Notes: generated from the letters alone by a model not told the origin. A DNA stretch of 64,000 nt from Verrucomicrobiota bacterium (GCA_030835305.1 JAURPJ010000037.1:1-64000); one strand, 5' to 3'; shown: positions 29,048-39,970, counted from the stretch's first letter. Translations and numbers: made by a program.

Positions 29048-30499
29048 TCAGTTCGTTTCAGTGTCTGGCGTTGAGTCGACCTGTTCGGATTGCCGGGGTG
29101 TGTTGAGCTCGTTATTATTCTTAATAACCGTGAAGACAAGAACTCCGATCACCACCATCAGGCAGCCCAGAAAAATATACTGCATGACCGCCATGTTCCG
29201 CTGAAGCCGGACCATGGTATCGCTCACTTTTTCCTCGGTGTTCTGCACATTCTGGAAAAGGTTTTCCATTCGGATATCGGAATCCCTTATCCGCTCCTGC
29301 ACGCGATCAAAGGTCTTCATCGTTGCCTTGCTGGTGTCGTCCATGCCCTTGAGCGTGTCATTAAATCCATCCATGGAAACCGCGAGACGTTTATCCTTGT
29401 CGTTGTAGGTTTTCATTTGTGTATGAATTTCACCCAGGGTTTTTCCCACCAATTGCTGGGACTTGCTGAAGCGATTCAACCCTTGATCGAGCCCCTTCAT
29501 CGCCTGCGGCAAATGAGATAGCGTTTCCCTTAGAATCACGTTATTTTCGTTCTGGGAATCCAATTGTCCGCGAATTGCCCGAACGAGATCGATCATTTCA
29601 AAATATCCTTCTGAGATCCGCGCCAGTTCCTGATCACGCTTGGATGGGCGTCTCCAAAACACCCACTTGCTCACCTTCTTCTCTGGCACCGAGAGCTCCT
29701 CTCGCTGCGGCCCTAGCACTTCGATTGGGTTGGCAGATTGCAGCTTCCTTGCAACCAGTTCAGCCACTTCATCCGGGTCGGGAACAATCGGTTTACTCTC
29801 ATCTGTTTTCGTCCCCTCAGAAGGCCCATCCAACTCCGCGTCATCACTTTCGAAGGCACTTTCCTCATCCAAGGAAAGCTCAATATCATCAAGAACAAAT
29901 TCACCGAGTTGATCGCCTTCCGGTTCAACCTCCTCGCCTTCCGATTTAACCTCCTCGCCTTCCGATTCAACCTCCTTGTCTTCCGATTCAACCTCCTCGC
30001 CTTCCAAGGCCTCAAACTCAGCGACAGAAGATGCCTCTTCGCGGCCCGAGTCGTCCGGCTTGGTCAAAGCATCATTCGGTTTAGTCTCAATCGTCACGGC
30101 AGGCTCCAAAGGATCTTCGTCATTCAAATTTGGCTCACCCAGAAATCCTTCCGTCACAGGTGAAGGAATTTCATGCGCAACAATAATTCCACTCATTTCT
30201 CTTTTTGCGTAAACTTTTGCCGGGTCCAACAGGGCCACTTTCACAGCAGGCTTCCTCACCGGATAACTGGCGAGAATCGGCTTCGAGGTCGAAGGCGAGG
30301 AATCTCCGACCGCTTCTTCTGCCTCCGATCGACTGGAAAGATCACTCGGCTTCATGACTGGGGGCCGGGGCGGCGGGGTTGGCGAAGGGACAGGAGGTGG
30401 AGCAAGAGGCGCAAAACCCGGAGGAAGGCTTACCTGACCTCCCGTATCCTTTCTTGAATTTTCAGGTGAAGTTGTTGGCTCTTTTTCGTAGTCACTCAT
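29048..30499 (-). CDS. Hypothetical membrane-anchored coiled-coil protein with acidic repeats
   Basis: Pro-rich N-terminus, acidic repeat, coiled coil, C-terminal TM (MAVMQYIFLGCLMVVIGVLVFTVIKNN). Confidence 0.75.
   Translation of the reverse strand: MSDYEKEPTTSPENSRKDTGGQVSLPPGFAPLAPPPVPSPTPPPRPPVMKPSDLSSRSEAEEAVGDSSPSTSKPILASYPVRKPAVKVALLDPAKVYAKREMSGIIVAHEIPSPVTEGFLGEPNLNDEDPLEPAVTIETKPNDALTKPDDSGREEASSVAEFEALEGEEVESEDKEVESEGEEVKSEGEEVEPEGDQLGEFVLDDIELSLDEESAFESDDAELDGPSEGTKTDESKPIVPDPDEVAELVARKLQSANPIEVLGPQREELSVPEKKVSKWVFWRRPSKRDQELARISEGYFEMIDLVRAIRGQLDSQNENNVILRETLSHLPQAMKGLDQGLNRFSKSQQLVGKTLGEIHTQMKTYNDKDKRLAVSMDGFNDTLKGMDDTSKATMKTFDRVQERIRDSDIRMENLFQNVQNTEEKVSDTMVRLQRNMAVMQYIFLGCLMVVIGVLVFTVIKNNNELNTPRQSEQVDSTPDTETN
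29924..30007. repeat. Four tandem 21-bp repeats (7-aa acidic unit, E-G/D-E-E-V-E-S-like)
   Basis: TTCAACCTCCTCGCCTTCCGA / TTTAACCTCCTCGCCTTCCGA / TTCAACCTCCTTGTCTTCCGA / TTCAACCTCCTCGCCTTCCAA. Confidence 0.9.
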
Positions 30500-30675
30500 A
30501 ACCGTAATCCTTGGCTAAGATCACTAAAGCGAGTTCAAAAAAAACTGCAATCAATCCCCACAAAAAGAATGAGAAAATAGAGGCGACCGACCTGACCACT
30601 TTCTTGTGGCCTCCCGGAATCTTTCCCCGCGACAACTCCCGTTCACTGGGATATCAAAACACCGTCGCTTCCTCC

Positions 30676-32631
30676 ATGTCCTCCCCTCATCAAGCTCTCA
30701 AGGAATACTTCGGTCACGATTCGTTTCGCGGTGGTCAGGAAGCGGCCATCGGTTCCGTCTTGGCAGACCGGTCCGCTCTCGCGGTCTTCCCGACCGGAGG
30801 AGGTAAATCGCTCTGCTACCAACTCCCCGCCATGCTCCTCGAGGGGCTCACCCTGGTGGTCTCCCCGCTCATCGCACTGATGAAGGACCAAGTCGATTCG
30901 CTCGCCGCCAAAGGGATTCCGGTGGCAAGACTGGACTCCACCTTGTCGGCCGACGAAGCAGGCAACCTTTATCGCAGACTTGAAAACAACGGACTGAAAC
31001 TCCTCTACGTGGCTCCCGAGCGCCTGGCCAACGAAAAATTCCGGGCTCGCCTGGCCAGAACTCCTCTCGCCCTCCTCGCAATCGACGAAGCGCATTGCAT
31101 CTCGGAATGGGGACACAACTTCCGGCCCGACTACCTTAAGCTGACCCGCTTTGCCGCCGAACTCAAAATCCCACGCGTCCTCTGCCTCACAGCAACCGCC
31201 ACCCCAAAAGTCGCCGGGGATATTTGCAGGCATTTCAGCATCCAACCGCAGGACCATCACCAACTCACCTTCTATCGGCCCAACCTTAACCTTGTGGTCA
31301 CCCCGATCACCGATCAAGACCGCCGCCAGCATCTGCTCGACCGGCTCCGCGCGGCCCCGATCCAGCCGACCATCATTTACACCACGCTCCAGCACGGAGC
31401 CGAGTCCCTGGCTTCCTTTTTGAAGCGCAAGGGCCTCCCCGTTCGACCCTACCACGCCGGGCTTAGACCCGAGGCCCGCTCGGAAATTCAAGACGCCTTC
31501 ATGTCCGGCGAAGTTCCCATCATTTGCGCGACCATCGCCTTTGGGATGGGAATCGACAAATCAAACATCCGCGCGATTTATCATTACAACCTCCCCAAAT
31601 CGCTCGAAAACTACACCCAGGAGATCGGGCGCGCCGGACGGGATGGCGAAAAAGCACACTGCGAACTCCTCGCCTGCGAAGACGATCTCCGCACCCTCGC
31701 CAACTTTACCTATGGCGACACCCCGCAACCGGATGCCCTCCGCGCTATTCTCCGCATTCTTCTCGACCAACCCGGCGAATTTGACATCTCGACCTACGAA
31801 CTCTCGCGCTCCCACGACATCCGCCCCCACGTCATCAACACCCTGCTCACCTATTTGGAACTGGAGGGATTCCTGAAAGCCACCTCCCCGTTCTACTCCA
31901 CCTACAAGGTCTCCTTCGCCCGCGATCTCGATCACCTTTTGAATGGTTTCGATTCGAACCGGCAGACCTTCCTCCGGAAACTTTTTGACACCGCCAAGCC
32001 CGGCTACAAGTGGCTCGAAATCAATCCCGAAGAAGCTGCCGCCAAAATCGACGAACCCAAAGACAAAATCGTAAAAGCCATCGGCTACCTCGAAGATCTC
32101 GGCGACATCGCGGTCAAACCCTCCGGAGTCCGCCAAGGCTATCGCCTCCTCAAAAAGCCCGATGATCTCTCCACCCTCACCCAGCGCATGATCGACCTCT
32201 TCCAGCGTCGCGAGAATTCAGACCTCCAACGCCTTCAGGAAGTTGTCGATCACGCCCTCGCCCCGTTTTGCCTGTACGCCTCTCTTCTCAACCACTTTGG
32301 CGAGGAGATGGCATCCTGCGGCCACTGCTCGCGCTGCCTTGGCGACATTCCGCCAGAAGCTCTTCCGTCATCCTCACCACCCGGGATTACCACCGATGAC
32401 CTGGCTCTCATTCAGGATCTCATCAAACTCAAACAACCCGGTCTTCGCGCCCCCCGGGCCCTTGCCCGCTTTCTGTGCGGAATGACCTCTCCCGCCACCA
32501 CCTACTCGTGGTATCTTCCCGAAGGAGCCCGCCGCAAGCAGCGCCTCACTTCCCACGATGCCTACTCGCTCCTCGAACTCCACCCCTTCCAATCCGTCCT
32601 CGAAATTTGCGAGGCTCAAATCATCCACTGA
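30676..32631 (+). CDS. recQ: ATP-dependent DNA helicase RecQ
   Basis: FPTGGGKSLCYQLPAML, AIDEAHCISEWGHNFRPDY, QEIGRAGRDG, CGHCSRC; ORF extends 5' to 30511. Confidence 0.94.
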   Translation: MSSPHQALKEYFGHDSFRGGQEAAIGSVLADRSALAVFPTGGGKSLCYQLPAMLLEGLTLVVSPLIALMKDQVDSLAAKGIPVARLDSTLSADEAGNLYRRLENNGLKLLYVAPERLANEKFRARLARTPLALLAIDEAHCISEWGHNFRPDYLKLTRFAAELKIPRVLCLTATATPKVAGDICRHFSIQPQDHHQLTFYRPNLNLVVTPITDQDRRQHLLDRLRAAPIQPTIIYTTLQHGAESLASFLKRKGLPVRPYHAGLRPEARSEIQDAFMSGEVPIICATIAFGMGIDKSNIRAIYHYNLPKSLENYTQEIGRAGRDGEKAHCELLACEDDLRTLANFTYGDTPQPDALRAILRILLDQPGEFDISTYELSRSHDIRPHVINTLLTYLELEGFLKATSPFYSTYKVSFARDLDHLLNGFDSNRQTFLRKLFDTAKPGYKWLEINPEEAAAKIDEPKDKIVKAIGYLEDLGDIAVKPSGVRQGYRLLKKPDDLSTLTQRMIDLFQRRENSDLQRLQEVVDHALAPFCLYASLLNHFGEEMASCGHCSRCLGDIPPEALPSSSPPGITTDDLALIQDLIKLKQPGLRAPRALARFLCGMTSPATTYSWYLPEGARRKQRLTSHDAYSLLELHPFQSVLEICEAQIIH

Positions 32632-32635
32632 TCGC

Positions 32636-33631
32636 ATGAAAAAAATTCTCTTCCTAGTCACCCTGCTTCCCGCCTTCGCCCAGGAACCCATCACCCGGAT
32701 TGCCTGTGGTTCCTGTTACAAGCCGGAACGCGACAACGGAATTTTCAAAGTCATCGCAGCTGAAAAGCCCCAAGCCTTTCTCTTCATGGGCGACAATATT
32801 TACGCCGACACCTCCGACCCCAAGGTGATGAAGGAAAAATACCGACGGCTCAACATTCAGCCCGACTACGCCGCCTTCGCGAAAACCGTCCCCATCATTC
32901 CCATCTGGGATGACCACGACTACGGCCTCAACGATGCCGGCAGGGACTACGAAATGAAGGAGACCTCGGCCCAACTTTTCTTCGAAGCCTTCAACTTTCC
33001 CAAAGACCACGAAGCCCGCAAAACCCCGGGCGTGTATCACTCGCGGATCATGGGCCCACGAGGGAAACGGGTCCAAGTCATCATGCTCGACACCCGCTAC
33101 TTTCGAAGCCCGCTCGTCAAGGTGAAAAAGGGAAAAAGAAATGTTTACGAAATCGAAAAGGGCCCGAATGCCACCATTCTTGGCAAGGCCCAGTGGCAAT
33201 GGCTTGAGGCTCAATTGGAGAAGCCCGCCGAACTAAGAATCATTGTAAGCTCCATTCAAATTCTCAACACCGACCACCGATTCGAAAAGTGGAGTAACAT
33301 CCCCGGCGAGCGGGCCAAATTCCTCAAGCTGCTCGGCAACTCAAAACCCGGACCGACGATTCTTCTGAGTGGCGACCGACACCTTGCGGAAGTTTGCTAC
33401 CTACCGAAGGCGGCAGCAAAACTTCCGTTTAATCTCTTTGAAATGACCTGTAGCGGAATGACCCATGCAGGCGCCCCCAACGACCCCTCCCCTCTTCGCG
33501 TCCCCGGCACTTACACCCGAAACTCAAACTACGGCCTCCTTGAAATTTCCTGGAATGGGAATAGACCAAGTGTGATCCTCACCATAAAAGACACCAAAGG
33601 AAAGATAGAAAGCCGGACAAAAGCCTTCTAA
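32636..33631 (+). CDS. PhoD-like alkaline phosphatase/phosphodiesterase (secreted)
   Basis: Signal peptide MKKILFLVTLLPAFA; FMGDNIYADT, IPIWDDHDYGLNDAG, LSGDRHLAE. Confidence 0.9.
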   Translation: MKKILFLVTLLPAFAQEPITRIACGSCYKPERDNGIFKVIAAEKPQAFLFMGDNIYADTSDPKVMKEKYRRLNIQPDYAAFAKTVPIIPIWDDHDYGLNDAGRDYEMKETSAQLFFEAFNFPKDHEARKTPGVYHSRIMGPRGKRVQVIMLDTRYFRSPLVKVKKGKRNVYEIEKGPNATILGKAQWQWLEAQLEKPAELRIIVSSIQILNTDHRFEKWSNIPGERAKFLKLLGNSKPGPTILLSGDRHLAEVCYLPKAAAKLPFNLFEMTCSGMTHAGAPNDPSPLRVPGTYTRNSNYGLLEISWNGNRPSVILTIKDTKGKIESRTKAF

Positions 33632-34659
33632 AAAAGATCGAGCTGATTCTCTTCTTCTTCAAACTTCACGCAAACTCCGAGGAGCCTCACCGATTTCCCG
33701 CCCCCCCGGCTCCACGCCAACCTAAGAAGTTCTTCATACACGGATTCCTCCATCAGCCCACCCGCCTTCTCTGCCGTGGTCTGGGTGAAGTCCTCGAACT
33801 TCAGTTTCACCACACGTGATTTGATTTTCTGGTCGGACTGCCGCTTCACCGCCTCTTCCAGTTCCGTCCTCAACTTTCGGAGGACATTCATAAGCAAATC
33901 CACATCTTCAATATTTTCCCGAAAGGTCCGCTCCTTTGAGAGTGACTTTCTTGTCCGATCCACCGAGACCTCCCGCCCGTCCCGGCCCCGGCATCGCTCG
34001 TAGAGTTCGAGCCCCCAGCGCCCGAGCTTCTCCGAGATCTCCACCTTGCTGAATTGCTGAAAGTCACCACAGGTTTCGACCCCTAATTTAGCTAGGGTTT
34101 CCTGGCCCTTTTTGCCCACCCCCTGCAATTTTGCGACACGCAGGCCGCGCATAAAACCATCCACTTCTTCCGGCCTCACCTCCAACTGTCCGTCGGGCTT
34201 GTTCCAATCACTTGCCACCTTGGCAATCATCTTATTTGGAGCAATTCCCGCCGAAGCCGTAAGTCCGGTTTCCTGATAAATCGCCCGGCGGATCTCCTTG
34301 GCAAGGGCCGCTCCAGACTCCAAACGATGACTTACGTCGAGGTAGGCTTCGTCCAGCGAAAGCGGCTGCACGAGATCGGTGTAGCGCCCAAAGATCGCCC
34401 GAATTTTAGCCGACTCCTCACGGTAAACATCAAAGCGAACCGGAGTCAGGATAATCTCCGGACAAAGCTGCCTCGCTTTAAAAACCGGCATTGCCGAGCG
34501 ACACCCAAACTTCCGCGCTTCATAATTTGCCGTGGTCAATACTCCGCGACCCGAACTCCCCCCAACACCCACCGGCCTTCCTTCCAGCGAAGGATCATCG
34601 CGCACCTCAATGGCCGCGTAAAAGCAGTCCATGTCAATGTGAATGATCTTCCTAATCAT
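33628..34659 (-). CDS. dinB: DNA polymerase IV
   Basis: IIHIDMDCFYAAIEVRDDPSL, PLSLDEAYLDVS, AGIAPNKMIAKVASDWNKPDGQ. Confidence 0.95.
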   Translation of the reverse strand: MIRKIIHIDMDCFYAAIEVRDDPSLEGRPVGVGGSSGRGVLTTANYEARKFGCRSAMPVFKARQLCPEIILTPVRFDVYREESAKIRAIFGRYTDLVQPLSLDEAYLDVSHRLESGAALAKEIRRAIYQETGLTASAGIAPNKMIAKVASDWNKPDGQLEVRPEEVDGFMRGLRVAKLQGVGKKGQETLAKLGVETCGDFQQFSKVEISEKLGRWGLELYERCRGRDGREVSVDRTRKSLSKERTFRENIEDVDLLMNVLRKLRTELEEAVKRQSDQKIKSRVVKLKFEDFTQTTAEKAGGLMEESVYEELLRLAWSRGGGKSVRLLGVCVKFEEEENQLDLF

Positions 34660-34702
34660 GGCAGCAGGCTAGCCGCACAAAATCACCGGAACAACCAACG
34701 AT

Positions 34703-36292
34703 TTAAATATCGAAAAAGTCCTCACCGAAGGCTCCGGACTTTTGCAAATAGTAATCGTAACCCCCAGAGTATTTCTTCACTTCTCCATCGGCAATATGCC
34801 AGGTGTGTTCGGCCAACGAACGGATGAAGTGAACATCATGGGAAATGAAAACAAGGGTCCCTTCATACTGCTTGAGCGCCGAAACCAGGGCTTCGATAGA
34901 GGTCAAATCAAGGTGGGTTGTCGGCTCATCCATGAGGAGCAGATTCGGCGGGTCGACTAGAAACTTTACGAGCGAAAGACGGGATTTTTCGCCACCGGAC
35001 AGGATCTTCACCCGTTTGGAAACGTCATCCTTCTTGAAGAGAAATGAACCCAGAATGGAGCGGGCTTCGTTCTCGCGCATGCCACCACCAGCTTCCACAA
35101 CTTCCTCGAGCACCGAGTTATTCTCATTCAAGGTCGCAGCACGATGCTGGGAGAAGTATCCGATCTTTGTGGTCGTGCCGACATTCCGGCGACCGGCGTC
35201 TCCTTTCTCAATGCCCCCAAGCATTTTCATAAGAGTCGATTTACCGGCGCCGTTTGGCCCCACCAGAACAATCCGATCCCCCCGTTCAATGTGAACATCA
35301 ATATTTTTATAAAGCACGTTATCACCGTAGGCCTTGTCGACGTTTTCGAGCGAAATAACCCGCTGGGTCGAGCGCGGTGGCTGGGGAAAGTGAAAGTGAA
35401 AAAGCTTCCGCGGCTTTCGCGGCTTGGGCAGCTTGTCCATCTTCTCAATCATCTTCACCCGACTTTGCACCTGCGAAGCCTTCGAACCGACCGATCGGAA
35501 TTTATCGATGAATGACTGAATGCGTGCGATCTCTTTCTTTTGGTTCTGGAACGCCTTCATTTGCTGATCGTAGCGCTCGTCCTTCAGCTCAAGATACTTG
35601 GTGTAGTTTCCGGTGTAGGCGATGAATTTCTGCTCATCGATTTCGTAAACTTTCTCAACGACACCATCCATGAAGGAACGGTCGTGGGAAATAATTAGAA
35701 GCGCACCGGGGTATTGCTGGAGATATCTCTGAAACCACATCAAAGAATTCAGATCCAGGTGGTTTGTCGGCTCGTCGAGCATGAGCAGATCGGGTTCCTC
35801 GACCAGCAGGCGGGCCAGGTGCGCACGCATGATCCACCCCCCTGAAAACATATCAGCGGGACGAGCAAAATCCTCCTGAGAATATCCCAGGCCAGCCAAA
35901 ATCTTTTTCGCCTTGGGCTCAAGTTGGTAACCGTTCAGCTCCTCCCAGCGATCCTGGGCCTTGCCGAATTCCCCCGAGTCCGCGGCCGCCGTTCGCATCG
36001 TTTCCAAAACCTCGCGATGCTCTTCGGTAATTCCCATGGCAATTTCCAAAATGCTGGCGCTTCCGGGATTTCCGGCCTCCTGGGCGAGATAACCCACCAT
36101 GCCATATTCATCGATTTCAACGGTACCCTGATCAGCATCCTCTTCCTTCAAGATTATCTTAAAGAGAGTGGACTTACCCGCCCCGTTCGGCCCCACCAGC
36201 GCGACTCGCTCGCCCCAGTTGATAGTCATCTCCGAGTCTTCGAACAGCACACGGCCACCGAGGGCCTTGGTCATTTTCTTGATCGTCAACAT
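34703..36292 (-). CDS. ABC-F family ATPase (two ABC domains)
   Basis: Two Walker A GPNGAGKST, LSGGEKSRLSLVKFL, LLMDEPTTHLDL. Confidence 0.94.
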   Translation of the reverse strand: MLTIKKMTKALGGRVLFEDSEMTINWGERVALVGPNGAGKSTLFKIILKEEDADQGTVEIDEYGMVGYLAQEAGNPGSASILEIAMGITEEHREVLETMRTAAADSGEFGKAQDRWEELNGYQLEPKAKKILAGLGYSQEDFARPADMFSGGWIMRAHLARLLVEEPDLLMLDEPTNHLDLNSLMWFQRYLQQYPGALLIISHDRSFMDGVVEKVYEIDEQKFIAYTGNYTKYLELKDERYDQQMKAFQNQKKEIARIQSFIDKFRSVGSKASQVQSRVKMIEKMDKLPKPRKPRKLFHFHFPQPPRSTQRVISLENVDKAYGDNVLYKNIDVHIERGDRIVLVGPNGAGKSTLMKMLGGIEKGDAGRRNVGTTTKIGYFSQHRAATLNENNSVLEEVVEAGGGMRENEARSILGSFLFKKDDVSKRVKILSGGEKSRLSLVKFLVDPPNLLLMDEPTTHLDLTSIEALVSALKQYEGTLVFISHDVHFIRSLAEHTWHIADGEVKKYSGGYDYYLQKSGAFGEDFFDI

Positions 36293-36376
36293 GGCGGCGT
36301 TGATTTCGGGGCTGATCGCCCGAGAGTCAAGAAGTTTGCGGTCAACTCCCCACGGGACTCGAAAACAGAAAAAGGT

Positions 36377-38083
36377 CTATTCTTTGACCGCCTCAATCCG
36401 GTCCTCCAGTAATTTAGCAGACTCGGTTTTTCCCATCCTCTTCAAGACCTCATAAAATCCCTGCAAGGTTGCGAGGTGGTTGGGGCGTAAGGCCAACCCC
36501 TCACGAAAGGCCTCCTCGGCCTTCTCAAGCTTTCCTTCCTCGAGGTAAAAAAGACCCAAACGCCATTTCATCGGGTAATTAACGGTGGGAGGAAGCAAAT
36601 TGGCAGGACTGCCCTGCCGATCGGCAGCAGAGCGAAACCAAGTCGATGCCGAGAGGCGGGTTGCCCCCTCCTCATTCTTGGCAATCAAGCCCCTGAGCTC
36701 CGACACCATGATCATCAGGGTATTTACCGCCCGTGCCCAACTGGAATAACTGCTGGTCTTTGATGCCAGCTGCTGGGTTTTTCCCAGTGCATCGACACGG
36801 ACCAAAAATTGATCGAAGAGTGCCTTGCTGCTCTTCATATCTTTATCGGTGATGGCCATGCGGACCGCTAAATAGACCGCGACACAGTTCCGGTAAGAAA
36901 GCGCGAATGATTTTTCCTTGAACCACTGCTCCTCGGGCAGGGCCTTGAGAATTTTTTGGCCTTTCTCAAAAGACACAATGTCGCTCCGGCCCATCATGAG
37001 GCGGGCACCCACGGTGCGACCTTCCCAGAGAAGCAAACCCGCACCTCGCGAAAAAAGCCGCTCTTCGTCCACCTTAATACCGGCAAGTTCATTCGCGACC
37101 ACCTCAGCCTTGGCTTGCTCTCCTTTCATCTCATGAAGCACTGCGAGGTAGACCTTAGCACGAATCCAGCCATCGCAGTCGTAGAGACTCACTTTCTCCT
37201 CATCCATGTAGGATTGATAGAGTTTCGCAGCATCGCTTGCGGCCTGAATCGCAAGAGCCGCATTGCCACACCGGGCTTCAACGTGAGCCAACATGAGCCG
37301 ATAGGGAGGGTATTCCGGCAGCAGCTCCACCAGCTTGCGAGCCACGGGTAAAACCTCATCACGAAGGTTTGAGAAATTCAAAGGTGCCTCGGCCTGACTA
37401 CTCACCCAAAAAGCCATGACTGAATAATGATCGGGATGCTCTTCAAGCATCTTCTTGATTCCGGCATTCGCCCTCTGTTGCCCCACCAAGGGCTTTCCTC
37501 CGCTATCGAATCCATCCCGCTGCAGGAACAGAGAAAACAAACGCCCCTGAATATCTGCCGGATACTTCTCGGCCAGCGCATTGAAGGCCAACCCCGCAGC
37601 TCGCACACCACTGGTCAGCAAATAACCTGCAGCCTGGGCGTATCGTTTCTCAAGATCAGACCAGCGGGTTTCTTTCGCCGCCGCCTCCGACTCCAGCAGG
37701 TCGAGCATTCTTTCCACCGCAGCCTTCCGCTCGTCGAAAAATTCATGCTGACTTCCGGCCAGGCTCATCGCGATCCCCCAGTAGGCCATCAGGCAATCCG
37801 GGTCCAACCTAGCCGCCTCACAAAAGTGGCGATAAGCTTCAAAATCCCACGAAGCATTCATCCGCCCCAGGCCCTGGGTCACGTGTTTTGCCGCCACTTC
37901 CGAGCTGGAGGAAACAGCCATATGCCCCTCGCCGAGCGCCTCAATCACCTTCGGTTTCCCCAGTTTTGCAACGACGGGATGGATCACATCATCCACTTCA
38001 AATTCCCCGGCAGCCAACCCACCGCAAATTACGAGGGAGCACATCAACAACAAAAATGATCTCACTACGGAGTTCTCTGACAA
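36377..38083 (-). CDS. Secreted TPR-repeat protein
   Basis: Signal peptide; helical TPR-like repeats including LEKAEEAFREGLALRPNHLATLQGFYEVLKRMG. Confidence 0.8.
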   Translation of the reverse strand: MSENSVVRSFLLLMCSLVICGGLAAGEFEVDDVIHPVVAKLGKPKVIEALGEGHMAVSSSSEVAAKHVTQGLGRMNASWDFEAYRHFCEAARLDPDCLMAYWGIAMSLAGSQHEFFDERKAAVERMLDLLESEAAAKETRWSDLEKRYAQAAGYLLTSGVRAAGLAFNALAEKYPADIQGRLFSLFLQRDGFDSGGKPLVGQQRANAGIKKMLEEHPDHYSVMAFWVSSQAEAPLNFSNLRDEVLPVARKLVELLPEYPPYRLMLAHVEARCGNAALAIQAASDAAKLYQSYMDEEKVSLYDCDGWIRAKVYLAVLHEMKGEQAKAEVVANELAGIKVDEERLFSRGAGLLLWEGRTVGARLMMGRSDIVSFEKGQKILKALPEEQWFKEKSFALSYRNCVAVYLAVRMAITDKDMKSSKALFDQFLVRVDALGKTQQLASKTSSYSSWARAVNTLMIMVSELRGLIAKNEEGATRLSASTWFRSAADRQGSPANLLPPTVNYPMKWRLGLFYLEEGKLEKAEEAFREGLALRPNHLATLQGFYEVLKRMGKTESAKLLEDRIEAVKE

Positions 38084-38164
38084 TCAGCTCCTCTTGGCAA
38101 CCCCTCAGTCAGGAACAAAGACTCGGACTCGACAAAGCACCTTCTCCCGGTTCAGGGTCTCCCC

Positions 38165-38965
38165 ATGACTATCGGCCTTATCGGATGTGGGAAAATGGGA
38201 TCAGCCCTCACCTTGGGAGCAATCAAAGCGGGAGTTTTTAAATCCACCCAAGTTTTGGCTTACGACCCTGTCCCAGAGGCCATTGCAGCACTCGGTGAAG
38301 GAATCGCAGCGGCAGGATCGCTCGAAGAAGCCATCAAGGGCTGTGATGCTCTCCTTCTCTGCGTCAAACCCTATCAGGTTGCCGAAATCCTTGCTCAGGT
38401 CGCTTCTCTGATGGAATCTGCGGACAAACTTCTCGTCATTTCGATCGCCGCCGGAGTCAAAATCGAGGACATGGAAGCCGCTTGCGACAACAAGGCCCGA
38501 ATCGTGAGAACGATGCCAAACACCCCGTCTCTGGTGGGCGAGGGCGCGGCGGCCTTTGCTCTTGGCGCCGGGGCCACCGGTGACGATGCCCGGTTTACCG
38601 AAAAGCTCCTGGGCTCTGTCGGAGTTGTCTACCAGGTCAAAGAAGCCCTTCTCGACACAGTCACCGGGATTTCCGGCAGCGGCCCCGCCTATGTCTACAC
38701 CTTCATTGAAGCGCTGGCTGACGGAGCCCTACTCGAAGGTCTGCCACGCGATCAAGCCCTCGCGTTAGCTACCCAAACCGTCCTCGGGGCCGCCCGCATG
38801 GTGTCGGAATCCGGCGAACACCCCGCTCTTCTGCGCGATCGGGTCACTTCTCCCGGCGGAACCACCATCACCGGACTTGCCGCTCTCGAAAAAGGGGCAT
38901 TCCGCTCTACAACCATCAAAGCCGTGAAAGCGGCCACCGAGAAGGCCCGCGAACTGGGCCGTTGA
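38165..38965 (+). CDS. proC: Pyrroline-5-carboxylate reductase
   Basis: IGLIGCGKMGSALTLG, VRTMPNTPSLVGEGAAAF, GISGSGPAYVYTFIEALADGAL, VTSPGGTTITGL. Confidence 0.96.
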   Translation: MTIGLIGCGKMGSALTLGAIKAGVFKSTQVLAYDPVPEAIAALGEGIAAAGSLEEAIKGCDALLLCVKPYQVAEILAQVASLMESADKLLVISIAAGVKIEDMEAACDNKARIVRTMPNTPSLVGEGAAAFALGAGATGDDARFTEKLLGSVGVVYQVKEALLDTVTGISGSGPAYVYTFIEALADGALLEGLPRDQALALATQTVLGAARMVSESGEHPALLRDRVTSPGGTTITGLAALEKGAFRSTTIKAVKAATEKARELGR

Positions 38966-39039
38966 AATTCACTCTCGCTAACTCCCTTTTTGCTTCCTCT
39001 CAAAGATCCGTAGGCTCACATTCGGTTTAGGAAACCTAG

Positions 39040-39807
39040 ATGAAAATTATTGCCATCGCCAACCAGAAAGGAGGAGTGGGAAAGACCACAACTGCGATCA
39101 ATCTTTCAGGTGCCTTGGCCACGAAGGACAAAAAGATCCTCCTGATCGATCTCGATCCCCAGGCCAACACCACCAGCGGCATTGGCGAGGACCCAAGCTC
39201 GGACGGATGCCTTTACCTTCCGCTCATTGGCCAAGCCCGAATTGAGGATAAAATTATTCCCACCCGTATCGACAATCTTTCCCTTATTCCGGGTGACATG
39301 GATCTCGCTGGAGTGGAAATCGAGCTCGCACAAATGCCCGACTACCTGTCCCGGCTCCGCGACATGCTCGAAAAGCTGGGCAAAAAGCAGAATTACGACT
39401 TCATCATCCTCGATACCCCACCATCCCTCGGAATCCTGATGACCTCGGCCCTAGCCGCCGCCGACGAAGTGATCATTCCGCTGCAGTGCGAGTGGTTTGG
39501 GCTGGAAGGGTTGGCCAAAATCGTCCACATCATCGACCAAATCCGCGATTCAGGCTCCGGCGCATCGGTTCAACTCGAAGGCATCCTCATGACCATGTAT
39601 GACAGCCGCACTAATCTCTCCAAAGAAGTGGTCGCCCAAGTCAAAAGTTTCCTCCCGAAACAACTCTACAAAACCCTCATTCCTCGCTCCATCAGGATCG
39701 GGGAGGCTCCCAGCTACGGCCTCACAATCTTTGAACATGACCCACACGGGGCCGGCTCCGAATCCTACGAGAAATTCGCCAAAGAATTTTTGAGAAGGAG
39801 ACGTTAA
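39040..39807 (+). CDS. ParA-family ATPase
   Basis: IANQKGGVGKTTTAINLSGAL, LIDLDPQANTTSGIG, DFIILDTPPSLG. Confidence 0.94.
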   Translation: MKIIAIANQKGGVGKTTTAINLSGALATKDKKILLIDLDPQANTTSGIGEDPSSDGCLYLPLIGQARIEDKIIPTRIDNLSLIPGDMDLAGVEIELAQMPDYLSRLRDMLEKLGKKQNYDFIILDTPPSLGILMTSALAAADEVIIPLQCEWFGLEGLAKIVHIIDQIRDSGSGASVQLEGILMTMYDSRTNLSKEVVAQVKSFLPKQLYKTLIPRSIRIGEAPSYGLTIFEHDPHGAGSESYEKFAKEFLRRRR

Positions 39808-39970
39808 GTTCCTCCTGAAATCCTGCAATGTCAAAATAAATGAGGAGTAAGGATGCTGCTTGACCATCCCAGACTCTCTCTCCATCGTCTACCCCCCTGA
39901 TGGAAGTTATTTCCAGCAAGCATCGTTCCTTTTCACAAAAAAACTCACTTTTCTAAACCTAACTCTTTTT

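Noticed and set aside
29924-30007. CRISPR-like array
   Set aside because: Units are contiguous 21-bp in-frame coding repeats without spacers.
30643-31491. 282-aa minus-strand ORF opposite recQ
   Set aside because: Antisense shadow ORF; recQ motifs are on the plus strand.
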